Positions 11,096 to 22,860 of a stretch of DNA of 64,000 nucleotides are shown one piece after another. The DNA lies in assembly GCA_004352715.1 (NCBI GenBank), contig SCFE01000039.1, forward strand, positions 1,088,770-1,152,769, written 5' to 3'. Position 1 is the first letter of the stretch; the number at the start of each line of letters is the position of its first letter. Both the position numbers and the translations under genes were made by a program. This DNA is from Hofstenia miamia. Lineage: Eukaryota > Xenacoelomorpha > Acoela. A model generated the notes under the pieces. It worked only from the letters and a program-made list of their open reading frames with translations. It was not told the DNA's origin and ran no database searches.

Positions 11096-14000
11096 CATTC
11101 TTAAGCTAGCTTTTCTTGTATAGCCATTAATATTTATTAAATAGCATATAGGCAACAGTCTTTACTTTTTGCTACGGGATTTTGATTTAGCAATAATGAA
11201 ATCACTTCTCAAAAATACTACAAGAATTGGGCGATAAAATAAAGCTAATATTATGCAATAGCTATTTCCGAATGTTCTTAATGGTAGATGTAGATATTCA
11301 CAAAATATACTCAAAAATTCAATTTTTTCAGTTTCACTTAATAATCTAAATTAAAATGCTTGTAATAGAAAAAGCAAATATGAAATATTATACCATGTTA
11401 ATGAATGGAATTCTTTGTTATTATCGAAATCTTAATTACTTTGATAGATTTACCACAAAATTTTACAAATTGCATGTACATTTAAATATTTATATGTATG
11501 CTCTTTTTAAAGTATAATTTACTGGTTTCGTGTAGAAATGTTTCGAAAACAAGGTTTTGGCATTAATTTTGACAGAATAAATTTGTTGAGCACGTGCTTT
11601 ACTTTAGTAAAATTCTTTCACCTTGAAAGTAGATCTATGCATTTACCTAATGTTACGGAGCTTAGTACATTGATTCTTTGTGGTGATAAAATGGGAACTA
11701 TACCAGAAGTGTTTCTATAGTACAAATTTAGTAATCACATTAATGTATAACTGTATAACTCTTTAAATTCCGTTACAGATGTAAGCACCCTAACCAACAT
11801 TTTAAAATTTGAAATTTTGTAAGCCCTTCTATCATTTTACAGCACCCTGTATAAAAATGCATACCCTTCCCATGTAATACTGTTGTTTGCCAATTGTCAG
11901 AGAATACAGAAAAAAGCTATGAATGTCAGTTTTTTTGTTTATAGTCTAGGTTAAAAATATTATTTTTCACTGAATAGTAAACAGAAATGAAAAAAGCTTT
12001 TCGATTTCCATTTATTTTCCAATTCTAAGCAACAATTCTTATACATAAGTCAGAAATAACAAAATGTTGCCTTAAATGTTGGTGATAATCAGTCACTAAT
12101 ATTTAGATTAACAACTATTCTGATTACTGTGTGATTGATAAACTTTTCTTTGAACGAAATTCCAATTTCCTTGCCAATTTTAATGATGAGTGATTCGGTT
12201 TGCTATCAATCATCAAATCTACATAAATTTAAATACTATATTTCTTTATGACTTCTAAACACAATTTGAAATTTTGCGGTTTATTAACTAGCGTATGGAG
12301 TTAAGCGAAACTGCAGTACACTGCAAATTGTTATCACCGCCAGAATTCGCATTTATGTTCTCTTAAATAATAATCCAGTTATGTAGACAGTGAAGCACAA
12401 GCACGGTGGAGGATTTTTTAAATGGTTATTCACCTCAAAATTTCATTAAGGTTGTACAATCGTATCTTTGGTTATGAGTTCACCTGCATTTCACACCTGC
12501 CCTACCTTAGTATCAAACCTGACCTGATAGAAAGAGGGTTTGCATAAAACCAATATTCTCTTCTGGAATTATATTTCCCTTTTGTTTACTCTGTATTTCA
12601 ATGTAAACATCAGATTTAGGTATTAATGTGTTCTAAAAGAACAGAAAATTATTGTAGTTAAATATAATTTTTAAATTAATTCAAGTCTTACAACCATGGT
12701 AAGATCTGGAAAACATTTAGTAAGTCCTTGATATAAATACCAACTGTAATACTACCACAACTAGCCCTAAGCTGGGTATATTTACATTAGATGCACAAAC
12801 AGTTTTCTCCACATTCTCAAACAATTTTCTCAAAAATCCATTAGAGAGTTTGTGAATCGTGGGATGTTGACACATGTATTGGTAAGTTTGCTTCTATTTC
12901 TTTTCATGGTGAAAATTTGTGACGAAATTATTCTTCGGTTTGAATTCTGTAAACGAACATTCTATTTTTACATAAACTTTAAAATCCTTCCGGTGCCTAA
13001 TGTTCAAGAAAATAAAGGCGTCAGTAATAGCCAGCCTCAAACATTTTTTTCTGAAAATAAATTAACCAAGTAGTGTCCAGACGTGCTGTGCTTAAAGTCA
13101 GAAGACTTGGTGCTAAATCTTGAATCAAGAGTAAAAATAGAGATAAAATTCTCTATCCAGTAGTACTTTAATAATTTAGTTATCTTTATCACTCAGTGAG
13201 CTGTGAGCGTTTAAATGATTATTATTACAACCATAATAAATTGAAAAAAATGCCTGGATAATTTAAGGTTGGGATATACGTGCCATTGGATAAAAAATTT
13301 CCCTATCATTAGTTCAATGCCAATCATAACAACAATTTGTTATTAATGTTACATAGGCCTGATACAATAATTATATACTTTTCTCAGGCAATAATTTTGT
13401 TGTTTCAGCTTATGTCACAATTAACATGTAATGAGGGGAACGCCGGAGTAAATGAAAGTGCTGGAACCAAACCATTCTGAGTTAAACAGATTATTTCAAT
13501 GTAAAAAAGCATTCATTTCTAAAAAAAGTAAAAGTTTATCATCACAAAGCTAAAAGTTCATTGATGTGAAAGGAATCCTATTAAGTATTTCTGTCCAATG
13601 TAGTAAAGCCAATTGCACTGAAATCCTATTTAGACATAGTTTCTGAGAATAGTCTAAGTTTCGTGAATTGGATTGAGGTTGCTGTTGGTCGACATCATCA
13701 TTGGTATCGGAATAAAATAATCAAAGCACCAAAAGCTAAATGACCTAATATTTAAAGTGTGATATAAGTAAATTGAACAGAGGCTATCTTAATCTTTGAT
13801 GTGCCTCTGTACATTATAATAATAAATTGGTCTTACTGATACCTATTACCATACTGTTCCCAAAATATTATTTTTAGTACTTGTAACTGTTTCTGGTCTT
13901 GTGGGAACAGATACCAGGCCTTGGAAAGGGCCTGCTCCTGCAAAGCTATAGCATGCACGACTTAAAGTTTTCCCATGTGTTAATTAACAGAAACTGCCGC

Positions 14001-15102
14001 ACATGATTTATCTTTAATGGAATAATCAGTTGTTTTGTCTTATCATCGCAAAACTAGTTCTAGGATTATGATCAACGCACGAGGTTTGCACGTATTTCAT
14101 CAACTCTGTTTTAGAGTCAAAATCAGATTCTATTTCTATAATAAGATGGTTACTATCAACACACTTAACCATGAATGTGTTAACAAAATTTCAGAATGCA
14201 TAAAGAATCTGCGTGTGATTCAAAAAAGGTGATTCTAATAGTATATTTCAGTCGTTGAGCCCAATTACGAGTATGAATCTTTGACTATTTGAATAGGCCT
14301 TTGAGTTGTGTAGCCTAATCGATCAAAACAAATATTGAATTGTGATGAACAGTTTTGAAATGAAAAATAAAATTTGGGATTTTGTTTACAAATTGTTAGA
14401 TTAAAATTAAACTAATAGCTAATCCAGATTGTGAAAGTAGTAGCTGTGATTTGGGTCGGGTACAAAACAAAACGACTTTTAGCATAAGTTTGTATTCGGC
14501 TTTTTCCACTAAAAGCAATCTGCTCATTATTTGCTTTAGAAGATTTCTAAAAATTTTACAAAGCTCTGTATTTATGACGCAAGCTCTGTAATTTCACATA
14601 TTATGCTTAAGCGCGTCTCTTCTCAATCATAAAACAAATCATAGAACAAAGTTTGTAAAACCAAAATTTACAAAATCATGTCTACGGGGAATTTTAAATT
14701 GATATTTCCAAACTGAAAGCAGACATCAGATCAGATTTTAGCTTCCTGTAATTCACTTTTATGCACATACATGACTATTTTATATTTATAAATTTAGTCT
14801 AGTTCAAAATTCACAAAAAAGCTATTGTTGATATTTTTATTTATTATTTGTCGATATTCAATTTAAAAATTTTAAGAGTGATAGACGCCATCGTGTGGAT
14901 AAATAGGTAGATTCGGGAAATGTTTGCAATTGAAAATAGTATTGCTATTAATTACTTTTACATAGATGTATATTAATTTCAATAATTATAGTTTAAGAAA
15001 ATTGAAATTTGAAATCCCGCATTATTTAAGTTGGAATTTTTTTTACATATTGTTAGGTCAAGTATTGCTTGATATTTCAACATTGCAAAAATCCTAGTCT
15101 AG
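11096..15102. other. Intergenic sequence, nothing recognised
   Basis: No supported gene. Short frames at 11538-11720, 12852-13073 and 14035-14232 have no recognisable domain and are within chance length. A weak inverted pair (CTGTTCCCA near 13854 and TGGGAACAG near 13902) could form a hairpin. Confidence 0.5.
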
Positions 15103-16014
15103 TTTACAGAGAGCACGAACGAAATAAACATTGAATCGATTAATGTTTCACCAGATCTTGGAAACATTGGAAAATATTCGGACGACACAAGACTTCTTCA
15201 CGCTATTAGAGCTGACCAAATGGAAAATGATTTTCAATCATATCATACTGCAGTAGCTACGCTTATACGTTTGTCGGAAGATAAAAACTTGATTATTAAC
15301 CCTACTAAATCACTGGAAATTACCTTCTTTAATAAACACAGCACTAACGACTTTTACAATGATATTGCTAAACAACATATTGTCGCCGCCGGAGAAGTTG
15401 TTCCACAGAAATCATTTGTTACATACCTTGGTCTGATTATTGAGTCAACGTTAACCAGGGAAAAACATGTTAACTCGATTGTTGCCAGAGTTAATTATAT
15501 TACTAAATCCCTTACCTTCTTGATTACATTTATGGACCACAATATGAAAGAATTCATCTTTAAAACGTACATTGCTCCAATTATTTTATATGCCTGCGAA
15601 GTATGGGTTCCTGGACTGGAAAAAAGACTTTGTTCAAAACTTAGAAAATGCATCAAGTTTTTCTCTATTGTTGCACATGTTGACAAGATTTACTTAATAA
15701 ATATGACGAATCAGTTATTCTATACAAGATTCATGAAAACAGTTTTAAAAATTCAAAGTGACGTGAAGCATCCAATGTATCATAAGTTCCAAGAAATACG
15801 CCCAGCGCGAACTTCCCGGCACGTGGTATCCCTTCCTTCAGCTCGCACTGAGTTATATAAAAGGACATTTTACCATGCAGCCTGTAAATATCTGTATGAT
15901 GGCTCTTATCCATGTTTTCTATGACAAACATTATTTGTGTATAGTATTCCTATTTATTGTATACGTACAGTACAGGAATAAAAACGTTACAAATAAAATA
16001 AATAAATAAATAAG
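15103..16014 (+). mobile_element. 5'-truncated non-LTR retrotransposon (LINE) with reverse transcriptase C-terminal half
   Basis: The frame is open from 15103 to the TGA at 15922-15924; the first ATG is at 15220. Upstream of that ATG the frame gives KYSDDTRLLHAI, the catalytic YxDD box of a reverse transcriptase (YSDD at 15175-15186). Further on it shows the LINE thumb motif VTYLGLII and the LYACEVWVP block. The palm N-terminal to YSDD, the endonuclease and any ORF1 are missing, so this is a typical 5'-truncated copy. About 75 bp after the stop it ends in an (AAATA)n tail at 15991-16014, the 3' tail type seen in many LINEs. I did not find a clear target duplication. Clade assignment (Jockey, CR1 and relatives) is uncertain. 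Confidence 0.85.
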
Positions 16015-16024
16015 AGAATGTTCT

Positions 16025-16586
16025 ATGAGAACTTCAAAAAAGTTGAATATGTGGTGTACTACGTTCGCAGAAATGTTAGGAAACTCTCCCATCTAGATCT
16101 CTGTTAATGAAAAAATTAAAGTATTGGAGAAATTGTAAAATGTACATGATTGTTGAAGCGTGGGAATCGCTTCAAGAGGAATTATTTAGCAATTCCCAAA
16201 AAAATAAATTTAGTATCTAAAGCGCTTTAAACAGCTTTTGACATCAAAATGTATACAATCTCCCTAACAGTTGAATTGTGGCTATTTCTTGAGAATAAAT
16301 TTGATAAAAAAATTTCATACAAAAAGTATAGAATTTAATAGGATAATGAACATTTATTAATATTAAAAATAGGCTTAGTTCATAGAAAATTAATATTTAA
16401 ACAAATAGTATTTTCTACGTAATTTTACTACTGTAAGCACCGTTGTATATTTTGAAATATTTGTAGTTATGTATGTATATTTTGTGTGATGGAGGAACTG
16501 CAAAACCTAAACTTTTGCGTTGTGTAGCACATAGACTTAAGAAACACAATTATGTTAGGCTAGGTCAACAAATCATTTAAGGCTTA
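16025..16586. other. Intergenic sequence, nothing recognised
   Basis: AT-rich sequence between the LINE tail and the small locus that follows. No motif seen. Confidence 0.5.
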
Positions 16587-16911
16587 ATGCAAACATTTGC
16601 TAGAATCACACAAGTCTCTTTGACTAAAGAGGAAATCTTGATCCTCTATGTGCAAAACTTTGGTGAATATCCAAAAGTTATTGAAAGATATTTAAGAGAT
16701 TTCTCCAAGAAGTATAATTCTATTTTTAATATAGATTTGGCATATAATATTTGTAGTTCAAACAAACATCAATAAGGAAAAACTTACAGTTCAAGAGGCT
16801 AGAAATGCCATGAACCCGCAAATTTCACAATTCACTGGCTGGTGCTTACAACAGATGCGCAACGCATTAGTTTCAAACGAATATAATAAACTTAAAGCTA
16901 CAAACGTCTGA
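16587..16911 (+). CDS. Unrecognised small coding-like locus, possibly two exons with a 37-bp intron
   Basis: A frame from ATG 16587 gives a helical, charged peptide (LTKEEILILYVQNFG near residues 12-26) and hits a stop after residue 62. A second coding-like frame to TGA 16909-16911 gives QEARNAMNPQISQFTG and an even spread of charged residues. Removing 16753-16789, which starts GT and ends CTTACAG, joins the two in one frame (phase 1) and gives about 95 residues. A 37-bp intron would be extremely short beside the 2-kb introns of the EF-hand gene, so a frameshifted pseudogene is equally possible. The first half loosely resembles helix-turn-helix N-termini of mobile elements, but I cannot assign a family. 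Confidence 0.35.
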
Positions 16912-17453
16912 AAGAGTTTATTGCATAATTTATTTATAACCTTATTATAAAATCTGTTTGTATTATTATCCTGTTCAGTGGCCGCGTACTCAAAAGAGTA
17001 CATATTGAACATTTGCTTATTATTGATGTAATAAATGTATAATAACTAACATCATTGAACTATATATTCAATGGTTTTGTTTGAAAACAATGCTATGTCT
17101 AAATATCATTGTAAACAGAACAAAAATTTGGTTGTGTCAATCCCAAATGGGCGAGAATATTGAAAAATAGGCTATGTGTTACATATTTAGATGTATATTG
17201 TCAAGTTGTGTATACACTTGTTATACACATTTCTTAAACTAGCTAACATCTCATACATCATAATTCAAAGAAATGCTGGTATATATCTGTACTCTTTGCG
17301 TATGCGGATCTTGAATCACATAAAATATTATTTTACAAAGGCAGAAAGTATTAAGATGTGCATAAATTGACTAGAAGCACCAATGAACCAAAAATAATTT
17401 GTAGATATACACTGGGACTACAGCTGTGACTAATGCCATTCGTTATGGCTATA

Positions 17454-17744
17454 CCCAGTAAACTACGTCGTTGAACGACATAATAACGGCACTGAAACGA
17501 CATTACAAAACAACGTCTTTTCTCAATATAACAACCTATTATCAATAAAAATGCAGTTTTTAAGAAATTTATCTTCAAATTATCATAATACTAAAGTTAT
17601 TCCTATTTATAAATATTTAATTCTAGACGGAATTATACCCCGCCATTAATCCGCACTATAAACACCATTCAAACAATTCAAAACCCATTAAACGTCAATA
17701 CACCAGAAAAACGACATCGTTACGACAGTTCTATGCTCACTGGG
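17454..17744. mobile_element. 291-bp MITE with CCCAGT ends and TA duplication
   Basis: The left end starts CCCAGTAAACTACGTCG and the right end finishes CTATGCTCACTGGG, so the outermost bases are inverted repeats (CCCAGTRARC). The dinucleotide TA flanks both sides (17452-17453 and 17745-17746). Further in, ACGAC/GTCGT motifs recur in both orientations near each end (for example 17468-17480 and 17712-17726). There is no coding capacity. TA duplication fits a Tc1/mariner-type non-autonomous element, but a two-base duplication in AT-rich DNA is weak proof. Confidence 0.68.
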
Positions 17745-17746
17745 TA

Positions 17747-19508
17747 CCACAGCCATTTGAGTTTGTGTAGGAAACCTTTGAAACTACCTTTCCTTCTATT
17801 TCTAGTAAAAAAAAACGCCCTGTAAAATATTTTTAATTTATTTAAGAGTGTCAGAAGGAATTTTTTGAAAGATTTGAAAAAAAATTTTTTAGAGCACTAA
17901 AAAAATATTCCATGTGTTTTTACAAATCATTTGACATTATATCCTTTAAAATGAGTTTTTTCAGCTATACGACAATTAATTTCGTTCTCAATTTTATAGT
18001 GCATAATTACAAAGCCCTTCTATTACAAGCGTATCTCCATTGTACATTGAGAATAAGGATTGTTCATTGGATCAATGTCACTGAAAATAGAATTTAGCTG
18101 GCTGTAATTTGTTTTTAAGATATATTTAAGTTATATATACCCAATCTGGAACAAAATATTAAACTAACTTTACAGAACGAACTGCTACAAGTTGTGCTGC
18201 TGCAATGAATCCTGACTTAAACATTGCCTGATATTATTTATCGAATTTTAAATTCTGCTAATTCAAGCAAAGGCGCAAGGTTTTGGCCGTAAAATGCTCA
18301 ATCTGTGGCTAGATGCTCTAATTGCTCTGCAGCAGCTATAGCCGGACTCTTACCACGGCGGCAGCTAGACATGAAATTTAATTGCAGCAGCGGCTTTGGC
18401 GGATAGCGCACACCAATAATATTGAAAGTACTCTTGCTTTTGACGAGAGTTGGCATACAAATCGTTATTGCATTGTCTACTATAGTAAAGTAAGCAATTG
18501 TGTAATGCATTTGCAACTATGCTCGTTGGTTATGTTAGCAAAATAAAATATTTTAGTCTACTTATGCAAAAAATTGTTATGAGTCTGCAATGTGTGTTGA
18601 CGTTGAAAATGAAAAATATAGGTTTATTAAACCTATATTGCCATCCACTCGATGCCATTGGGCATGCATTAAAAATATTTTAAGGAGTAACTATTACGTA
18701 TTAAGCTAAAGAGCATTGTGTTGTATTTTCTTAATTTACAAGATAACATTCAACTCTATTTAATTAAAAATTGAGTTAACTTTTCCCAAAACACTTGTAT
18801 AGCTTAGCTTATTTTTAATAAGCAGGCACATAAATGTCTATGTAGTCCGATTTATTTTGTGTAAGCCAACCTTTTATCTGTAACTATATTACTAATTTCT
18901 TTTTTTAAAAAAATTATTCAATTGTTTTCTATATGAGTAGCCAGTCATTTGGAATATACTAAATGTATATACTCGAATTTTATAATCAGAGTTTCAACAT
19001 AGGCATGTTTCCAGTGTAGAAAATCAAAGCAAATCATGATAGCGTTGAACAGTTTTTGTTTTTTTCAAAAGAATTTAGTGCCTTAAGTCACATTTATTGT
19101 TAAGCATTTGAAACTGAGCTTAAAATATCAAATCACAAAAAAACTATCTAATCTTGAATACTTTCAAGAAATTCAGGTAAAATAAGCTTTATGGTAATCT
19201 GGCAGCTAAAAGGTAAACAAAATTGAAATCAAATAGTAAACAATATTTTGTTTGAATTACGAATGAACACAATAGCATTTCATAAGTTGGTTTGATAGCA
19301 ATGTATGAGACGTGCTGTTTCGACAAAGCACTTTACAATTCTTTTCCCTCTAATTAATGGTGCCTGAAGGGTGTTTGCAAAAAGTCCATTGTGTTTATTG
19401 TTCCTTTGCACTTTAAGATCATTATAGAAGTATAAAATTTATTTGTAAAATATACGAATTTAGTGGTACAGAAAACAGCATTTTGATATATTCAATATAC
19501 AATTAAAT

Positions 19509-19553
<45 letters not shown>

Positions 19554-20311
19554 AATAATTATATAACCTTGGATAATAATGAAAAAAACATTAAGTACAC
19601 CAGAATTGTATTGGTCATGAAGTTATGTAATGAAGTCATATTTCATTAAGAGGATTTCATCTCATGGCGCAAAAATAGAGGTATATTCAGTTTATTTGCA
19701 GTACTATTTCTGTTATTATAAATTCCAAACAATTTCATTCTCCTCATGTAATAATAATAAAGTTTACTAGATTGTGCTACCTGTTTTTCGTTTCTAAGTA
19801 AATTGTTGAGCAAAAACACTAACGCTTTGTTCAAAATGTAAAGAAAAAACATTATATTTCAATTTTGCAATAAAGAAGCTTTGCTGCCCATCGTAAGTTG
19901 AATCTTGTTTTCAGTCTTTTCAATACCATATTTTGATATTATATTTTACAATTACCATTAATTGTTTCTTAATATGAGCTAGAATATTTTACCTCAAATC
20001 TAGATATTTTATATGATAAAACTCAACCTTGAATATCTCAAAAACCATAGTCCTGTGGAAAAATTTGTAGAAAATTACCTTTTTGAACATATTTTAAAAT
20101 AATATATTAAACGAATCATTTCTGTGTGCATGCAGTGTTATACAAATTCAACAAATATTTTTCTATGCTCTATATCAACCATACCTTATACACAAGTCAA
20201 GTATTTATCAAATGTTTGTCAAAGTTTTAGAATCATCCCAAGAAAGCAAAAATTTCTTTCATATAGCTCTAGCAAATTTTATTATCTTTAGCTTTATTTT
20301 ATTATATACGA

Positions 20312-20359
<48 letters not shown>

Positions 20360-21465
20360 ACTTATATTTATTCGAAAATTTATATGAATCAGATTGAATT
20401 ATGAAATACATCGCTTCTACATTTGAAATCCACTATAAAATGCACTTACAAACTACTATAAAGTATGATTGAATGAACACAAAACAATAGCATTGTAATC
20501 ATCATCATAAACACACTCAATTCTTGAAAAGGGAAGGATGCCAAAATGCATACACTATATATGACAATCTAAAAATGATAACACTTACTGTAATCACGCC
20601 CCGGCGATTTGATGTAAAATAAACTAAAATGAGGCCATAAAAACTTGGATAGTAATTTATATAGCAAATTGTTTCAACAAAGAAACGACCTTTTCAACAT
20701 CTCATGCTAACTAAAGCACTTCCTTGATATTTGTAAAAATTGGATTCAGATAATATTTTGAAGTACCTTTAGGATATAATATAAAATGCTTGACTAGTAG
20801 AATTATACATCTAGGTTTGAGCTGCAACCTTTCTAAAAATCTACTACATTTTATTTCATGCGAACTCCTTTATCTGCTTGGCAAATCCTTGAACTGTTGA
20901 TCTTCTTTCTGCTTGCTTCGAAGGAAATGTAATAGTTGTAAAGCTACAAAGATTATGGGGTTTCCCATGGCATTTATATTAAATTGTTGGAAAAAAATTT
21001 CCTGCAATTTTTTGTTTGTACAATTTCTTCCTTTTTATTTTTTGTTCATCAAATTTCCAGACGTGATTACAGTAGGCCCAAGACTAATAAATATTTGATC
21101 ATACTTGAACTTTCATAACTATAATTCTAAAAATACAAATAATTGTAATTAACACAATTTATTAGAGTGCACATCTTAGAAAGTCTGAACATATTACTAA
21201 AGCATATGACATTTCTAATTTTCATCGTTTAATTAATAAAATTAATAATCGTTCATTGATTTTTTATTTATGATGTCTATAGTTGTTTTCCATTTTTAGT
21301 TTGATACTTACCAGATCCCATAGACGACTTCAATATATATTTACTGCTTATATCAGCTATAGTAACCAAATTTAGTACGGAAATGATATATTAATAACTA
21401 TATTTGTAAATATATAAGTAATGTAATTAGCGCTCAGTTATATCATTATAAATATATATATATAC

Positions 21466-21502
<37 letters not shown>

Positions 21503-21779
21503 TTATTTAAGTTTGGTTCAGTATCACAATTCTCGTTCTAAAAATTTTTGGTTAACTTTGTGTCCATTATTTGAATTGATTATTTGTTTTTTCAATATCA
21601 TGCACAAAATTGGATTTGGGTCTGAATATTGGGCTTGAGTTAGGCACAGCTCAGATACATTATTAAGCTGGCTTTGTGTCTGTTCTTAAACCAATTGGAC
21701 GTGTGTTGGATCTGGGTTCGAATTCTGGACTCAGTTTCAGCTCTGGTTGCGTCAAACTGCTTGGTTATCTGAACCTTAG
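17747..21779. other. Intergenic sequence with TA microsatellites and a small GC-richer patch
   Basis: TA microsatellites lie at about 19511-19557, 20314-20352 and 21449-21498 and are resolved without Ns. A GC-richer patch with GCAGCAG-type words is at 18320-18410; I cannot assign it. The stretch 21610-21740 contains loose recurrences of GGNTCTG/GGGTT words. No supported gene. Confidence 0.5.
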
Positions 21780-21973
21780 TTATGGAGCTAAAGGAATGTG
21801 TGTCCGATATAACAAGTGCAATAAAACAGATAAATCATGGATGTCAACATCATATTCAAGATAAAATTCTAAGATTTTTCATTGCAAGCAAATACGTGAA
21901 ATTGCAGGCTTCCCAACTACCAAATTGGACAGAAATTGTTACAGAAGTTGAAAAGAGATGCGATGACATATGA
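21780..21973 (+). CDS. Candidate terminal exon, unrecognised
   Basis: After a plausible acceptor (AG at 21778-21779) a frame runs from ATG 21782 to TGA 21971-21973, 63 codons without a stop and with a protein-like composition: it contains KECVSDITSAIKQI and ends VEKRCDDI. In AT-rich noncoding DNA such a run is somewhat longer than expected, and the amphipathic pattern looks real. No upstream exon is visible and I do not recognise the protein. It may equally be a chance frame. Confidence 0.3.
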
Positions 21974-22372
21974 AATTTGCTAATTGTTACCTCTTCTTAA
22001 ATGTCCTTTTGTTATTTTTCAAAGGAATATCAAAAACAAATTTTAAGCTAGCCTCTTACAAATTACTAGAATCTTGAATCCATAAAAATAGTTGGGGGCG
22101 TGAACTTCCTCGAAATTTATCACAAAAATTTACACTTCCCCGGTTTTTTTGTAAATAATCGTCGCATGATAAGATGAAACAATCATTCATCTGTCTGTCT
22201 GATATATATATATACAATACCAAGTATATATACATAGATTTGCAGAATAACATTCGAAAGGAAAATTTGCTCTGTATACCACCCCCCTGTGTGTGTGGAG
22301 ACTCCGTTAATTCAACCCAAATGGCGAGTGAAGAAGAACAAGAGAAAGATTTCAGCCCACATACCTGACAAG

Positions 22373-22825
22373 ATGAATTACGTAAGCACGGCGGCAGAAG
22401 CAAATAAAATGGTGAGATCTGAAGAATACAAGTCGGCGCGTGGCAAGTTATTAGCCGGAGACAATAAGGAGAGAATCTTTATAGATGGAAAATTAACAAT
22501 CTGCGATGTCTTTAATAAGGGAGCCGCTGTTAGTGAGCAATTGAAAAAGATCCACAACATTATACGAACTACTGACCCTCGAGTGTTAATTCTTTTCCAA
22601 TCAGCTGGGGACTTAATGTGGATCAACAACGTTGAAACAATCACCAGATATTACGACGTGACAAAGCGCATTGAGATAATCACTATGCTCTGTGCAGACG
22701 TTTCCGATCCTGAGGAGATGACGTTAAGTCAGGTGCAGGAGTTTTGCTCCCTATTCATGGATCATGTGACCCGTATGGGGTCATTGCACAATGTCTTTGA
22801 ACATTTTTACCTGGATACCCAGATT
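22373..22825 (+). CDS. Unrecognised protein, N-terminal about 151 residues, cut off at an N
   Basis: The frame is open from 22289, but the best start is ATG 22373 (context ACAAGATGA). It runs about 151 codons to the N at 22826, after which the sequence becomes a TA microsatellite and the frame soon ends. Base composition is clearly richer in G+C than the surroundings and codon use looks like real coding. The product is hydrophilic and helical, with short motifs such as KERIFIDGKLTICDVF and PRVLILFQSAGDLMW. There is no signal peptide or membrane segment. An ATG at 22321 opens another frame that ends after 15 codons. I do not recognise the family; a mobile-element or virus-derived protein cannot be excluded. 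The 3' end is missing because of the contig join. Confidence 0.5.
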
Positions 22826-22860
22826 NATATATATATATCAAGCAAAAACACACATCTAAG

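Noticed and set aside
18298-18516. G+C-richer minus-strand frame with SCRRGKSPAIAAA
   Set aside because: Short, no recognisable domain and no splice context. The composition is odd but not enough for a gene call.
21640-21730. tRNA-like B-box word GGTTCGAATTC near 21714 with an A-box-like word upstream
   Set aside because: The spacing of about 70 bp and the absence of a cloverleaf rule out a tRNA. A tRNA-derived SINE is not supported by any tail or second copy in the window.
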